A stretch of 64,000 nucleotides of DNA from Moringa oleifera (GCA_021397835.1 JAJFZO010000168.1:2976001-3040000), one strand, 5' to 3'; numbered from the stretch's first letter, positions 50,031-63,850 are shown. Numbers and translations are program-made. Notes: generated from the sequence alone by a model not told the origin.

Positions 50031-50345
50031 AAAAAAAAAGAGAGAGTTGAGGAAGTGGATGGGAGAGAGAGTGGGGAGTGTTGGGGTGTTGACGTCGCGT
50101 CAAAGGAGGGGCTGGGACGACGAAATCTAGAGAGCCCAATCCCTATGGACCCCACAAATCTAAGCGGTGAGCTGTTGCTTTTTTGACATCTATCGCTTTT
50201 CTGCCCTTCCCTCAAAGAAAGTGAGAGAAAATTAAAAAGAATGCAAAGTGGCCCCCACTCCTCGCCCAAATCGTACGATCATCATCCCTCCCTAGCTGTT
50301 CATGATTCATCAGACATTAAAGTGCTATCATGGGTACCCCCCCTC
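50031..50345. promoter_or_regulatory. GC-richer promoter-like patch with a W-box palindrome
   Basis: About 300 bp of balanced sequence in AT-rich DNA. TTGACG-TCG-CGTCAA at 50089-50103 is a perfect inverted pair. It contains two opposed TTGAC cores (the WRKY W-box core) and a TGACGT bZIP/TGA core. No gene is recognised nearby, so the regulatory role is inferred only from the motif. Confidence 0.25.
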
Positions 50346-53300
50346 TCTCTTTCTCTCTGCATTTTCTATTTTTATTTTTAATTATTTATTTAGTTAATAA
50401 TAATTTATATTTTTAGTTGATGGCAATAAGTAGTGTCCACCATATCCTTCCACCCAGTTTTGCCTTTTAATTTGACTAGCCCAAAAAAAAAAGATTATGG
50501 CAATTATTGGGTTCATTGGTATCTTTTGCCCCCCATGTTGCTTTATTTTACATGATTGCCACTAGTCGGTGTTGAATTTTAATGAAAGCGACGTGAATAT
50601 CTCTGGCCGACTTGTTGGAAAATATGAAAAAAAAAAAAATTAATTAATGATAATAATTGGGTTTGAGAGAGAAAGATCCTAGCCGACTTCCCTTCCGTAC
50701 TCTGGCTTTAGGCCATGCCAGCCCATTTCTGGGTGCCCTTAATTAGGACACAATCATAAAATATTTTATTATTTGTAATTTTTTTCTCTTTTTCTTAAAA
50801 ACAATATTTGGATTGAATTATATTTGAAAATTTAGAGGCAAATTGAAAGGGATATATTTGATGCAATGGATATGTTCTAATTATAATTTGAAGCAAAGAG
50901 GTGGGACCAAGTAACGGTGGAGTCCCAATCTTGTGGCAGGACACCACCTATGATTTCGTGATTAAGCATCAAGGGCCCCCTGTTGCATGAATAAGTCACC
51001 TGATGATCCCCGTGTATGTCAATTTCAATGTGAGTGGCCTAAAAATCCCACCAAAAAGAATCTGCAAACAATAATATGCTAAAAAATCAAAAACAAATAT
51101 ATTAACCATGATTTTTTTATTTTTAAAATTTTAAAAAAATAAATTTAATTTCACACCGACTTGATATTATGTAAAATTTAGAAATATCTTAATTTTATAA
51201 AATATTTTATAAATTAAATAAACTTTTTAATTTAAAAAAATAAAATCATATAATATATATCAATAATGATTGATATCAAAATAAACATATTTTACATGAT
51301 TTTGATATAAAATTATTACCATCAACTTTATTTGATAAAATAAAATTCAATAAAATAAAAAGAAAAAATTTTCAATTAGGTGTAAGCTTGTGACACCAAA
51401 ATCAAATCGTGCCAATATATGGTGATGTCCAATAAGTCGAAATGTTTTTATGCATTTGATGTGTAAAGTTGGTAAATAAGCTGCTTGGTAGAAGTGATAT
51501 GAATATGAATGATGAGAAAGGTACTCATTTAGTTTTGGTTTTACAATGAAAATAACACTATATATCATATCAAAATATATAAACTTTTTGACTTGTGGAC
51601 TCCGAAATCTTTGACACTTTATTCTTCAATTCATTATTTTCCCATCTCATATAGTTACCTTGTTATTGTCATCTGTTCTCACACACAAAAAAGAAAGAGA
51701 ATGACAGATAACATTTGCATAGACAAGAATTTCTAAAAAGCATATAGGTTGCTATTTCACAAGCCTCCTTATGGAGACTTAAAAGATAAGAAAAAAGTTC
51801 TTTCACTTTCCTTCATCCAAAGAAAGTGAAGGAAAAGAAAAGAAAAGAAAAGAAAAGAAAATTGTGTTGAATTTTTAAGTTTTCTGATTTGGGTTTTAAT
51901 TTGAAGTGCCTAATGTATATTCTTTTTCTAGCTAGGAATTCAGCAGCCAAAAATGCTATGATTAAGAGAATGATTAGGGTTTGAAAGGGACATACACATT
52001 TGCCCACCGCTTTTCTAACAACATAATCCAATTTGAGAGCAATTTGATACTAAGTCAAATTTTAAGTGCTAAGTGCTCTTCTTTCAAAACCCTAATATCC
52101 ACTCAAGTAAAAAGTAGGAATATCACAAGTGATCCATTCTTGTCATTAGAAAAGATGCCAAATTTATTTATTTACTCTGTGCACATTGACTATTACTTCT
52201 TCTTTTTTTATTTTTATCTTAACCTTATTTTTATATGAATACTTTCTTCTCCATTATTTGTTTGGATGGGTAAGTAGCTAGATTAAACATGACCACATCT
52301 ACATCGCCCACCACTTCATGGACCCTACTTTTCAATGGTGACATGGATCTTATCTTATCCAAAATAATTGATGAAACTGTAAATCTTGGTGAAAATTTTT
52401 TTCTACCCTTTTCCTAGAAAATGTTTCTCTACAAGACCCAGGTTTTACTTTTCTAACTTTCCAATTCGAAATAGTGAGAACCCGGTGAGATAAAACCGAA
52501 AAGTAATATAAACATAACAAAATCTTATATTTAGTTCATTTTTAAATTTAAATCATATTGTATCAATTGATTTAATTTTATATTAAAATTTTTAATTTAA
52601 CAAAATTGCACATTGATTTCAAAAGTTAGAAACTTTTATGAGAGTAATTTGTGAATAGAATAAAGTAGAAAAATAAATAAAGAAAAAGGGAGATGAAGAG
52701 GTAAACAATAGAAAGACAGAAGTGCTGAATTTTTCTTAAGTTGTTTGTATTTTTTGTAATTTTCATTTTGCTTTAATCAACCATAATTTTTTGCATTTTA
52801 AATTATTTTCAAAAAAAATAAATTAAATTTTTTGATATAAAACTAAATCTATTATTAATACAATAAAAGTTAAATTCAAAACAAACTTAATATATAATTA
52901 TACCCTAATACAAATAAACGTTATTAGTGTCGAATAATAGAGTGCAACACGAGTTACACGAAATTGATATGCAATAAATTAAGTTCCTAACAACATGGAG
53001 GGTTAATTTGTTTTAGCAATGTCCCCGGCATTCAACTCTCAATGTCTTATGGACACAAATCAAAGTTTCACAAGAAAGTGTTCCAAACACTTTAAAATAT
53101 TCACAATGTCCAAATGTTCCTTTCCTATGGCCTATGGGTTCAGGTTTATTCTAATCTCAATACACTGACGAATGTACGGAAAACTAGTATGGTGTATGAA
53201 CTTTCAAGGTACATGTTTCTGTCACACTGTTGCATTGTCTGAGATGGTACCATTTGTGTCCTAACAAGTGGGAGGATCTCCAATTTTGATCAAATTCAAT

Positions 53301-54960
53301 CACACTTTTTAATCCTTTTGAACTTTGGAATTCTTCCACTAAGAATCCTACACTTCAACATCATTATGTTGCTTGCCTGTCTAACTAGTTCAAAAGTCTG
53401 CCCAAGCAATAGCAAATATGTCATGCTAAGTCTAGTTTCTAATTCCATTTATTTGAAAATCTTAATTAGCCATATTTAATTTGTTTGATTAATTAATGGA
53501 CAATAATAATTTGATAGAGTCAGATTTTATTTAATAATAAAATTATTTTGATTTTTAAACTGTGTTAATATTGTTTATTTTGAAGCTATAAAATTATTTA
53601 CAATATGTATAAAATGTTATCTTATGTATTGATTGAGGAAGTGATATTTAAAAATTGATACATAATTAAAAGCGAGGAATTTTGAAATATTAAAAAAAAA
53701 ACCTAGTTATCGAATTAGTTTATATATTTTAAATAAGATATTAAAAATAAAATATGTTTAAGATTTTTTTATAGAAAGTTGTGTTGTGGATAAGTATAAA
53801 TGTGATTTGTCCTTTGTAATAAGTAATATTTTATGTAATCTTGATAACTTTATAAAAACAAATGGAGAAGAAAGATGAATAATGGGAAATTAAGCCCATC
53901 ATTTGAGTTTTTATTTTTCTAAAATTGTGTTGATTTAAGACGTGATAAATATGACAATATTAAATCAACTCAAAATTTTAAATTTTCTGTGATAATTTAT
54001 TAAATTAACGGTGAATTAAAATATTATGTAAATAAATATAAAACATAGATATATCAGTATTTATGTGAAATTTACTATATTATTGATAAAATAACTTAAT
54101 GTTATAATCATATAGACATAGAGTTACTATGTAATAATTTCTCGGTTACTTTAAACTACCTTTCTTTCATTTTCTAAATTGTCATTATTACAATATTGAA
54201 TACTGCAAATTGCACCCAAAATTGGTACCAACATGCAATGAAAAAAAAGCTGAATCAAAACTAATTAAAGTAAGAAATATTGTTCAATAAGTCAAGAAAC
54301 CACGTACATGGAAAATTTAATTGTAAACTGAAATTATTTCACGTTGAAAATCATGTCCTTATAAGATTTAGTTGGAACATAATTGAACGAACTAAGGTCC
54401 TCCCAAGGTGCGGCATTGGGGAGACAAGCCATGTTGAGATGGGGAAAATTTTTCCAAAGGGTTACCAAATTTGCATGAGACATGAGCTTTGGAATTTAAC
54501 TAAAGGGAGGAGATGAAGTGATATTGATTTACAAGTGGAAGTGAGAGATTTAAAAGGCATCTTCTATGAGAAATGTTGGTCACATGGGATGTGACCAAAC
54601 TCTTAGAAAAATTTGGAAGTTTTCATTTTTAGGACATTTTTTTGGGTATCTAATTTTGTGGGTTTGTTTGGTGTTTTTCTTATTTACATTTATAGTGAAG
54701 TGAGAGCTTCTTGGATGCTTTGGCAAGAGTTCAAGCTTTGTTTTTTTGCATAGGGTTATGATGAAGGGACTATTCTTTAGTTAGCTTATGTTCCCTTTTC
54801 TTCTGTTTTTATGGATAGAGTCAAATTTTTATTTTTTAAAATTTTTTCCTAAGTACACAAAACTTTAATTAGCGAGCTTCAATACTAATTCTCAATTTAC
54901 ATAAAATAAAATGATTTAAATATTGCATTAATTTTATTCATAACTTATAGGTAGTATTAA
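50346..54960. other. Gene-poor intergenic DNA
   Basis: No supported gene. An (AAAAG)n microsatellite lies at about 51833-51861, next to a short inverted repeat (TTCACTTTC and GAAAGTGAA). The 78-codon ORF at 54280-54516 matches nothing I know and lacks promoter or intron context. Confidence 0.45.
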
Positions 54961-54967
54961 ATTTTTA

Positions 54968-55495
54968 GAGTAAATGTCATTTAAAACTTTGAATAATTAT
55001 CTCTCTTAAAGTTAACTTTAAACTTTAAAGTGTATATAAACAAATTATTATTAATTAAAAATGATCAAATGAGACTTTGATTTAAATTATTATAAAAATT
55101 TTAATATATTTTTATTATTAAAATACTTTAAAAATAAATTGAATAAATTTTGCATTTACTTCAAATCAATTTTTTTAATTTTGGATAATTTTTAACTCAC
55201 GAATTATTTATTATGAATTTTTAAAATTTTTAAAAAAATTAAAATATTTTTAGTACTCAAAAAAATTTAAAAATTTTTGTGATGGGAGCTTAAATATTTT
55301 TTTGTATTCGTAAAAAAATTCAAATCAAAGTTGGTAGTAAAAGATCCTTAAATTTAATATCCTAATTTTTGAATTTTTTAACAAAATTTGGTTTAGTCCA
55401 GATTAACTGATTAAGATTCGATTTGTCATATTTTGAACTTTATGGTTAATTTTAAGAGAGATAATTTTTTTAAAAAAAATTGCATGGTATTTATT
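54968..55495. repeat. Foldback (MITE-like) repeat, copy E
   Basis: The left end has GAGTAAATGTCATTTAAAAC and ATTATCTCTCTTAAAGTTAA. The right end carries the inverse of the latter (TTAATTTTAAGAGAGATAAT) near 55446-55465. The interior has the shared AAATTGAATAAATTTTGCAT block. Confidence 0.6.
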
Positions 55496-58400
55496 TAAAT
55501 TTTTATTATATTATAATAAAAATTTATAATAAAATTAATTAAGATAGCATCTTAATTAATACATTTTAAGTAATTTCGAAAGTAATCTTTGACGATGATA
55601 GATTTTATTTAATGAAGATAATGTTACTATCTTCGATCATATCTTATATACTAATTGTTTTAGTGACGTTTTATCTCGGAATGTTATGTGATTTTAAAAC
55701 ACATTTATAAATATGGATAGAATTACGATTTAAATTTAGTTAGTAAAATGGTTTTGTGCATTGTGATATTTGAGGTTAAATCATGTATGATCAAATAATT
55801 ATAATTAGTCATGAACTCATGTAATGTACAAGATTATTTTATTATATTAAATATATATTAATAAATTATTTAAAATTAAATTTTAAAAAGTATAAATTAA
55901 AAATTATTAAAATTAATTATAAAATTTGTAGTGTAAAAAAATTATAGAAGCAATTAAAAATTACATTAACATATATGATAAAACATTAAACAGTTATCAA
56001 TCATAATGACATAAATAATGTAATTAAAATTATAAAATTATAGCAATCTCAAATTCAAATGATTTAAAATAAAAATTATCAAAATAAAAAAATTTGAAAA
56101 ATTTTCAAGTTAATATTTTAAGATGAATATGTTTAATTGTCATCTCAATAATAAATTTACTTTTTATTTTAACGAAGTATGATTATATATATTAATGTTG
56201 AGAAAACCAAATGTTGTATGCACATTGAGGTTAAACTTTTTTGAGAATACTAAGATTGATAATTTTTATTATGGAAACTTAAAATATTAAAATAATATTA
56301 GAATTGATTCAAATATTTTAAATAAAATTTATCAATATTATAATATTAGAAGAATTGTAAAAAAAATTTAACTATGACCCACCATAAATAATTTTAAATT
56401 ATAAATTTTTCAAAACTTACAATTTCAAATTAAAATTTAAATGATGTTGCGATATAAATATATATTTTTAATCAAAATATTCATCAAATCAACATTAATT
56501 TTTTAAGGTAAATTTCACTAAATTTAATGTGGATAAAAGTGATCAGTATTCATATATTTCAAAAAAATTAAACTTATGAAGTATTTAGTATTACTATTTA
56601 AAAATATTGTATAACTTTAATATTGACAAAAATTAGCAATATCAATATTTTAAAATTATACTTACCTTACAATTAAATTTGAATTATAAATTATTATTTA
56701 TTTAACATTTTATTATTTTAAAATTAAATTTATCATCAAATTTATTAATATTTAATGCTAATTATTATTAAAAATACAGGTAAAATACCAATATACCTTC
56801 AAATACTTCAGTTATATATATATTAGATTTGCTTAAAAGCTGACATGCATGGGAAATAATTTTACAAAACATATTTTTTATTATAAAAAATAATTTTATA
56901 ATTTTATATTACTTTAAAAATTAATTTTTCATATTATTATGAAATTAGTCAATTATGAATTTCAATAGTATATTGCTGAAATTGTATAATAAGTTTTTAC
57001 AATTATAAAGTTATATTTTGTTAAGAAAATATATTAAATTAATTATATTTTTATATTATAATTTAATCAATGATACAATTTTATAAATTAAAATAGAAAT
57101 TAATAAACAGAACTTGAAATAAAACGAAAGTGAAAAATAAAACTTAAATATAAAAATATTTTTAAAATCATAAATAAAGTATTTGTTGTATTTGGTATAT
57201 TTTTAATAAATAAAAGATTTTAAAATTAGTTCTTATTTATAATTAAATTTATAAAATGATAAAATAAAAGATGCATTACTTATATATATAAGAACTCAGA
57301 AAAAATAAAGTTGCATGCAATATATTTTGAAAAAAGAAAATGATTAACAATTTTAGAATTGAAGAATTCTATTTCTTTTTTCCTTGTTGCTGATGAGCAA
57401 ATACCATGACATCAATTTTGTGGCATTTATAAAAATATAGAATTTGAACAATGAATAAAAAATAATAAAAAAAAATTCATATCAACATCTAATATAATAC
57501 CTTTCTAAAGTGACAATAAAATAAAATATAAAATATTTTAAAATCAAAAATAAAAAAGTAAATCTAATAAAGCAAACTTGTTTTGAGTTAAAGAGTTCAT
57601 CTATAATTATTAAAATTTTAAGATTGAATTTAAATTATAAATTATAAATTATTCTCAATATATTATTTTAAGATTAGATTATCATTAAATAAGAATTTAG
57701 ATTATTTTGATTAAACATATAAATTAATGAATATTAAATTTTTGTAAGTAAGTATCATTATATTTTTGAAATGATATAAATATAGATTATCAATAATAAT
57801 ATATTATTACAGCATAAGATTATAAAATAATTAACATTAATATTTTAAAAAAATATCCACATCAACACCATATAAACATTGATATAAATGCCTTAAAAAG
57901 ATTCAAAAAATTTCTATTATTATATATGCATAAAGTCAAGAGTTGTAATTACTATTTTTTAAGTAAATTTCATAAAGAATATTGAACTCAAAATGTTAGA
58001 TTTTTTTTTCAAAAAAATTATAATTTAATCATAAATAACCTTTTATGAAAAGAATGTTGCACATTTTCAAAACGTGTTTGTAAAATTTTTTATTAATAAA
58101 ATGATTTTTGAACGATGTAAAATGTAAAACTAAACTACGTATTAACAATCATCCAATTTTATTTTATTTTCAAATAATAAGGTTAAGTCAATAGGTGTTT
58201 TTACATCTATAAAAAACATATTTAACATTTAATATTTATTTTTATTGTCATTAAAACTAGGGTAAATATGTATAAAAAGAAATAAAAACGTTAAGCTACA
58301 TTTATCTTTGTTTTATGCTCTAATATCGATTAGATTAATTGTATATTTGATTTTTTTATTGACTTTATATTAGATATTACCTTTAATGACCGAAAAAAAT

Positions 58401-58542
58401 TAAGATAATTCCGTTATTGAAATATCACAAAAATTATCCAAATAAATTATATATTTCATTTTCAGTTCATCAACTCATAATTTATTTTTCACTAATTTTT
58501 AATTTTTTGATAATAGTAATTTTTAAAATATATATATTTTTA
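55496..58542. other. AT-rich intergenic DNA
   Basis: Very AT-rich sequence with no ORF above background and no recognisable element ends. Nothing is supported here. Confidence 0.55.
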
Positions 58543-59077
58543 GGGTAAATATCATTTAAAACCTTAAGTTTTACACTCTCTCTCCAATCAAACATTTACT
58601 TTCAAAAAATATCCAAACAAACCTTAGCATTTTAATTTTATCAAAATTAAACCTCATTAAAAAATTTAAATATTTAAAATATTCAAATTAGAGATATTTT
58701 ACAACGAATTTTGACTTATAATTTTTTATGAATAAAATATTTAACCTATCATCATAAAAAAATTTAAAATTTTTTAAGTACTAAAAATAATTTTCTTAAA
58801 AAATATACCATCAAAAATTTAAAAAATTCATAAAAATAATTAATTAGTTACAAATTTTTAAATTTGAGAAATAAAATCAAAATAAAATGTAGAATCTGTT
58901 TGAAGAGTTTTTAGTCATTTTTAATCATAAAAAAATAATTAATTTTTCATAATTATTTTGTGCAAAGGTATAATTTGGATAAAATCAATAAATCAGGGTC
59001 TGTTCGAATACATTTTAAAAGTCAATGTTTTATTAAAAAAAAGAGTTAAACTAAGGGTTTTGAATAATATTTACTTT
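58543..59077. repeat. Foldback (MITE-like) repeat, copy D, best-preserved ends
   Basis: The left arm starts GGGTAAATATCATTTAAAAC. The inverted right arm reads AAAGTAAATATTATTCAAAA and then continues in step with the left for roughly 100 bp, ending at a shared GATTTTATC or AATTTTATC block. Internal sequence is in the opposite orientation to copies B and C. There is no coding capacity. Confidence 0.7.
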
Positions 59078-61239
59078 ATTTTTTAATATTTAAAAGTTTT
59101 ACACTTTTTTTTCAATGTAGCTTGAATTTTTTTTACATCTATAATATATTTTAATTTAAAGTTATTACACAAGATCTTTAATTTAAATACTCAATTTACA
59201 AGTTTAATTAATTTAAATTATCATATATATAATTGATCTAATCAATTTATCGAGGTACAAAATAAAAAACACACATAATTTATATTTTTTATATTTACTT
59301 TTAAAATAATTTGTCCTTCTTTTCTCTCTCATAATTTTTCAAAATTCAATGTCACCATATCTAATTTTATCCTATAGTTTATCTAAAATTGGACCCGTAT
59401 CTAATTTTATCATATAGTGTATCTAAAATTAGGCCAATGGTAGATGTGATTGTGAAATATTAAGAATTTGTGTTGAAGAATAATGAAACAGTGACATCTG
59501 TTTGTGATGGTCCTTGAACTGTTTTCTTGCTGTCATCATGTCACTTTGATATTCATTAGTTTCATGGGGACAATTCAATAAATTCACTTCTTTTGTCATT
59601 TTCATATTATTATATAAATATAACCCTTACCAAGGCCTTGTTTTTCATATCTCTTGATGGGGGTACATATAAATAAAAAAAATATTAATTAATCAATTTT
59701 AATAAGATATTACATTAATTATATATTTAAATTTTTAATTAAATTTTGATTTAAATTATGATAAACAAATTAAAAATATTAAAAATATTTAAATATTTAA
59801 AAAATTATTCAAATAAATTTTATATTTCATTTAAGGTAATCCTTTAAATTTGAGTAATTTTAGTTTTATAATTTTTTTAAATTTTTTTATGGTATAATAC
59901 CTCTTTAAAAAAATCAATTAGTCAAGAATTTTGAAATTTTTTATCATAGTAATTTAAAAAAAGTACATTTGTAAAAAAATTTAAGATGAAATTTATTATT
60001 AATTTTTTAATTTAAAATTTAAAAATTTTGATAAAATTTAAAATATATCAAATTGAAATACAATTGATTTGATCCCTACTTGAAAAAATAAAAATTGAAT
60101 ATAGATTAATTTTTAATATTTACTTTTTTATATTATAATTTTTTTCTTACTTGTTATATTAGAAAACAGGTAAATAACCCATGTTGTGTTTTCTTTAACT
60201 TTTAAATTACTTCAAATTTGAAAAAAAAAATCAAAAAAATAATGAAGATCTATATATATATAAACTAAAAATTGCAAAGCAGAAGGAAAAGAGACAAATT
60301 GTTTCGTTTAATCTAAAGAGCAAAATTTGAAAATAAAATAATTAAAATTTTGATTTTTTCAAAATAGAAATCTTTGGAGATAAGATGGTAAGATCATCAA
60401 GGCTATTTCACTGTTAAAGTGATTTTATTATCATAATATAAAATTAAGACACTTTTAAGTTATTTTATATCCAAACATCAATAATTAACATGTTTGATAT
60501 ATTATAAAATTTTATTAATTTACTGTAAAAATAAAAAAATTAATTTATCTAATCTTAAATTATGAATAGTATCTTCAAGCTGCACTAAACGGTACAATCT
60601 CTTGAACTATTGAAGTAGTAAATTAATTATTGGAAGAAGAAATATATTTGGAATTTAAACCATAAAATATAGTTTAAATTTGTAGCAAAGGTAATATATA
60701 TATATATATATATATATAATATTTGAGGATAATAGTATTGGTAACCTATTTTAAATGCTTTTTAGAGGTCAAAGTAAAAATAAAAATAAAAATTAAGAAA
60801 ACAAAAATAAATTTTATCAAATAATTATTGCAAATTAATAATGGAACCCAATCAAAAATATTAATAGCTTAATATATGTAATTATAAATGGTTTATTGTA
60901 ATTTGATAAAGTGGATTAACAAAAAAAAAGACCCCATTTTATACATGAATATTATTAAATTTCATTTTTCAAAATATAATCAATTACTATAATAATTTTT
61001 CAAAAATAACACTGTCAATATGCCCACAACTGAATGAAACAATTCATATAGAGAAGTCATAATATTAATTGAATGATTGAAACATGTACATAAAGAAACA
61101 ACTCAAAATTAAACTATTCCCTTCTAAAGACACTTCATAGCGCTAATTACATGTGGACAATATTGAAGCAAGTGTGGGGAGAAACAACCTATTAAATTTA
61201 TTTATCAAAACTATATAAATATTATTTTAATTAATATTT
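59078..61239. other. AT-rich DNA with a partial foldback copy and a TA microsatellite
   Basis: About 59740-60080 resembles the foldback interior (a TTCAAATAAATTTTATATTT block) without clear ends. (TA)n lies at about 60694-60718. No genes are seen. Confidence 0.45.
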
Positions 61240-61708
61240 AATCTCAAAATAAAAATTTCATAAAATTGTGATATTTATTTTATTTTATTAATCAAACATT
61301 TATATTTTTCAAATAATAAATTAAGTTTTAGTATTTCGATTTGATTTAAAGTGGATTTTAATTTAAATAATTACAAAAAATTGAAAAATTTTTGTTATTG
61401 AAATACTTTATAAATAACTTAAATAAATTATTATTTTATCTTAGATTATTCTCTTAATTTTAAATAATTTTTAATTTAAAATTTATTTTTTATGAATTTT
61501 AAAACTATTTGTAATGGTTGTTTAATTTTTTTATATTTATAAAAAAATTCAATTTGAAATTGATTGTATAAGATATTTAATTTGAATATTTTTAATTTTT
61601 AAATATTTTGATTAAATTTATAAATTATGTTTGATTTATCTTTTTTTAAATACAAAAATTTGATCGATAATACAAGATAAATATCAAAGTTTTATGAAAT
61701 ATTTACTT
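61240..61708. repeat. Foldback (MITE-like) repeat, copy B
   Basis: The left arm contains TTTCATAAAATTGTGATATT and then ATTAATCAAACATTTATATT. The right arm near 61650-61706 is the inverse (ACAAAAATTTGATCGATAAT, then ATATCAAAGTTTTATGAAAT). It is non-coding. Confidence 0.65.
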
Positions 61709-61814
61709 TTAATTTTAAAATAAATACCATATAGATTTTAAATTTTATTTTATTTTAAAATAAATTATTCTAATAATATATTATTTTAAAATTTTGTGAA
61801 TTTATTAATAGAAT

Positions 61815-62250
61815 AGAATTGGTGGCAGGCGCCAAGAAGGGCCAGTGTACGGGCAAGCGGGCAAACGCGTGTAGGGCAACTGATTGCGTGTGGCCTTTCT
61901 GCACCGTACGAGGGTGACAGCGACCAATGAAAAGGCCAAAAGGGCATGCAGTTGTTAGTGTCAAGTCTCCATCATGACCCACGGGCACCCACTTTCCATT
62001 GGCGAATGGCTGTGATTCGTCCTGTGATCCTTCACACCCGTCATCGTACGGATACACAACAACCGCCTACCCGTCCGTAATGAGGACGATCACAAGATTC
62101 GATGATGACGTCACACACGCAGCAACACCTGGGTCCCATGCCAAAGTGCTTTTATCAACAAAAAAAAAAAAAAAAGGACCGCTAGGGATTTATGAGAGTG
62201 AATGGTGTGCATGGTGCCATTCTCAGCCACTTCTCTGAAAATTGACACAA
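61815..62250. promoter_or_regulatory. Isolated GC-rich island with a TGACGTCA palindrome
   Basis: About 430 bp of balanced, CpG-containing sequence between two foldback repeats. It holds TGACGTCA (62106-62113), a perfect bZIP C-box/CRE-like site, CCAAT near 61924 (with an inverted ATTGG near 61999), and CGTACG near 61908 and 62045. The ORFs at 61770-62057 (-) and 61999-62238 (+) match no family I know. Like the 10-kb island, it could be an orphan promoter or a relic exon. Confidence 0.3.
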
Positions 62251-62412
62251 ATCTTCCTTTCACTGCTTGAAAAAAAAAAAAAATCTCAGTTTTGTCAATC
62301 AAATTATAATTTTTTAATTAAAATATGCAAAATTTAAAATCATGCACAAATCTTTTGTTTTAGTTTAATTTTTTAAAATTTATTAGATATATTTTAAAAT
62401 AAATATAATTTT

Positions 62413-62947
62413 TTTGATAAAAATCTCATAAAACTTTTATATTTATCTTATTTTATTAATCAAATTTTTATATTTAAAAAATAAAAAATTAAATATTAAT
62501 CTACCAATTTAATCTAAATTAAATTTTATTAAAAAAATTTAAAAAATTAGAGATATTTAAATTAAAAATCTTATATAATAATTAAAATTTTTTATAAATG
62601 TAAAAAAATATTTAAGTTACTTACAAAGAATTTCATAATTTTTTGTATATTAAAAATATATTTTTTAAAATTTATGCTATTAATTTTTATTTTCAAATAG
62701 CATAATGATTCAAAAATTTATGAAACTTTTTGTGGCAGTAGTTTGATTTTTTTTACATCTTTGATAAATTTTAAATCATAATTTATTATATAAAATCTTT
62801 AATTTGAATATTTTTAATTTTTTAATTTTTTAATAAAATTTAATTTAGATCAAATTAATAGATCAATGTTCGATTTAACACTTTTTAAATATAAAAGTTT
62901 GATTGATAATATAAGATAAACATCAAGTTTTTATGAGATCTTTACCC
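62413..62947. repeat. Foldback (MITE-like) repeat, copy C
   Basis: The left arm (ATCTCATAAAACTTTTATAT, then TTATTAATCAAATTTTTATA) is the imperfect inverse of the right arm, which ends GAGATCTTTACCC at 62947. Terminal similarity runs about 60 bp. The right end is better preserved than the left. Confidence 0.7.
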
Positions 62948-63570
62948 ATAAAATTTTTGAATTTTATTTAAATTTTTTAAAAAAAATTTTTTATTGATTT
63001 TTTAATTATGTATTTAAATTTTTAATTAAAATAATTATAAAAAATTAATAGTATTTTTATTATTAAAATACTTAAAATAACTCAAATAAATTTTATGTTT
63101 TATTTAAAATTAAATAATATTTTATTTATAAATTTTTAAAAATTTAAATAAGATATAGTTAACAAAAAAATATAAATTATAAACTTTTTATGATGATAGC
63201 GTAAATATTTTTTTACTTCTCTATGAAATTGTAAGAAAACATTCATTATATAAACTCCCTAATTTAAGTAATCTAGATTTTTAAATTTTTTGACATAAGT
63301 TAAATTAAATAAGATTAAAAATTTGAATATATAATTGAAAAATTAAAAAGATAAACTTAAAGTTATAGTTCACGTAGAATTCAAGTTGTTTATAATGTTA
63401 TTATTTGATATATGTTTATAATGTTATTATTTGATATAATTTTTTAGCGAATAAACTTAAGAGTTTGAATCATTTATCATCAATTTTTAAATGTAATTTT
63501 AAAAAAAATATTTTCAATGATAAAATTTTTTTTGATAATAATTTAAATTTTTTAATATTTATAAAATTAA
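62948..63570. other. AT-rich DNA with a partial foldback copy
   Basis: About 63040-63340 again has the ATTATTAAAATACTT and AACTCAAATAAATTTTATGT blocks of the foldback interior. A short direct repeat (TTTATAATGTTATTATTTGA) occurs twice, near 63390 and 63415. No genes are seen. Confidence 0.5.
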
Positions 63571-63850
63571 CGCCACATGTGTGACTGTCAGATGAGATTC
63601 AGAGTTGGGAAGAAGACATTGGGGGTGAGAATCTGATGCACCTGCAGGTCACTGTAGTCAGGTGACACCATGATGTGCACCCCAAGTACATTGATCCCAA
63701 CTCAGTTTCATAACATGAAAGGGACTGAGCAGTGTAAATGCTTCACTCTAATACTCTCAGATTTATGACCGCCACAAATCCTTATCATGTTAAATATAAA
63801 GAGTTGTGATTCCCTCTTATTTTGGCTTCAATTGTTTCTTCCTGATGTTT
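63571..63850. other. Third isolated GC-richer island
   Basis: About 270 bp of balanced sequence in AT-rich DNA, with CACCTGCAGGT and CAGGTGACACC motifs and an AAATATAAAG TATA-like stretch near 63792-63801. AT-rich sequence resumes before the window ends, so no gene can be assigned. Confidence 0.3.

Noticed and set aside
46241..51010. Hidden microRNA or transcription-factor gene in the moderate-complexity region
   Set aside because: I compared it by eye with the conserved plant microRNA sequences I know and looked for short conserved exons, and found none. A structure search would be needed to exclude species-specific hairpins.
54280..54516. 78-codon ORF in intergenic DNA
   Set aside because: Contains no recognisable motif, has no promoter or splice context and has background AT-rich composition.
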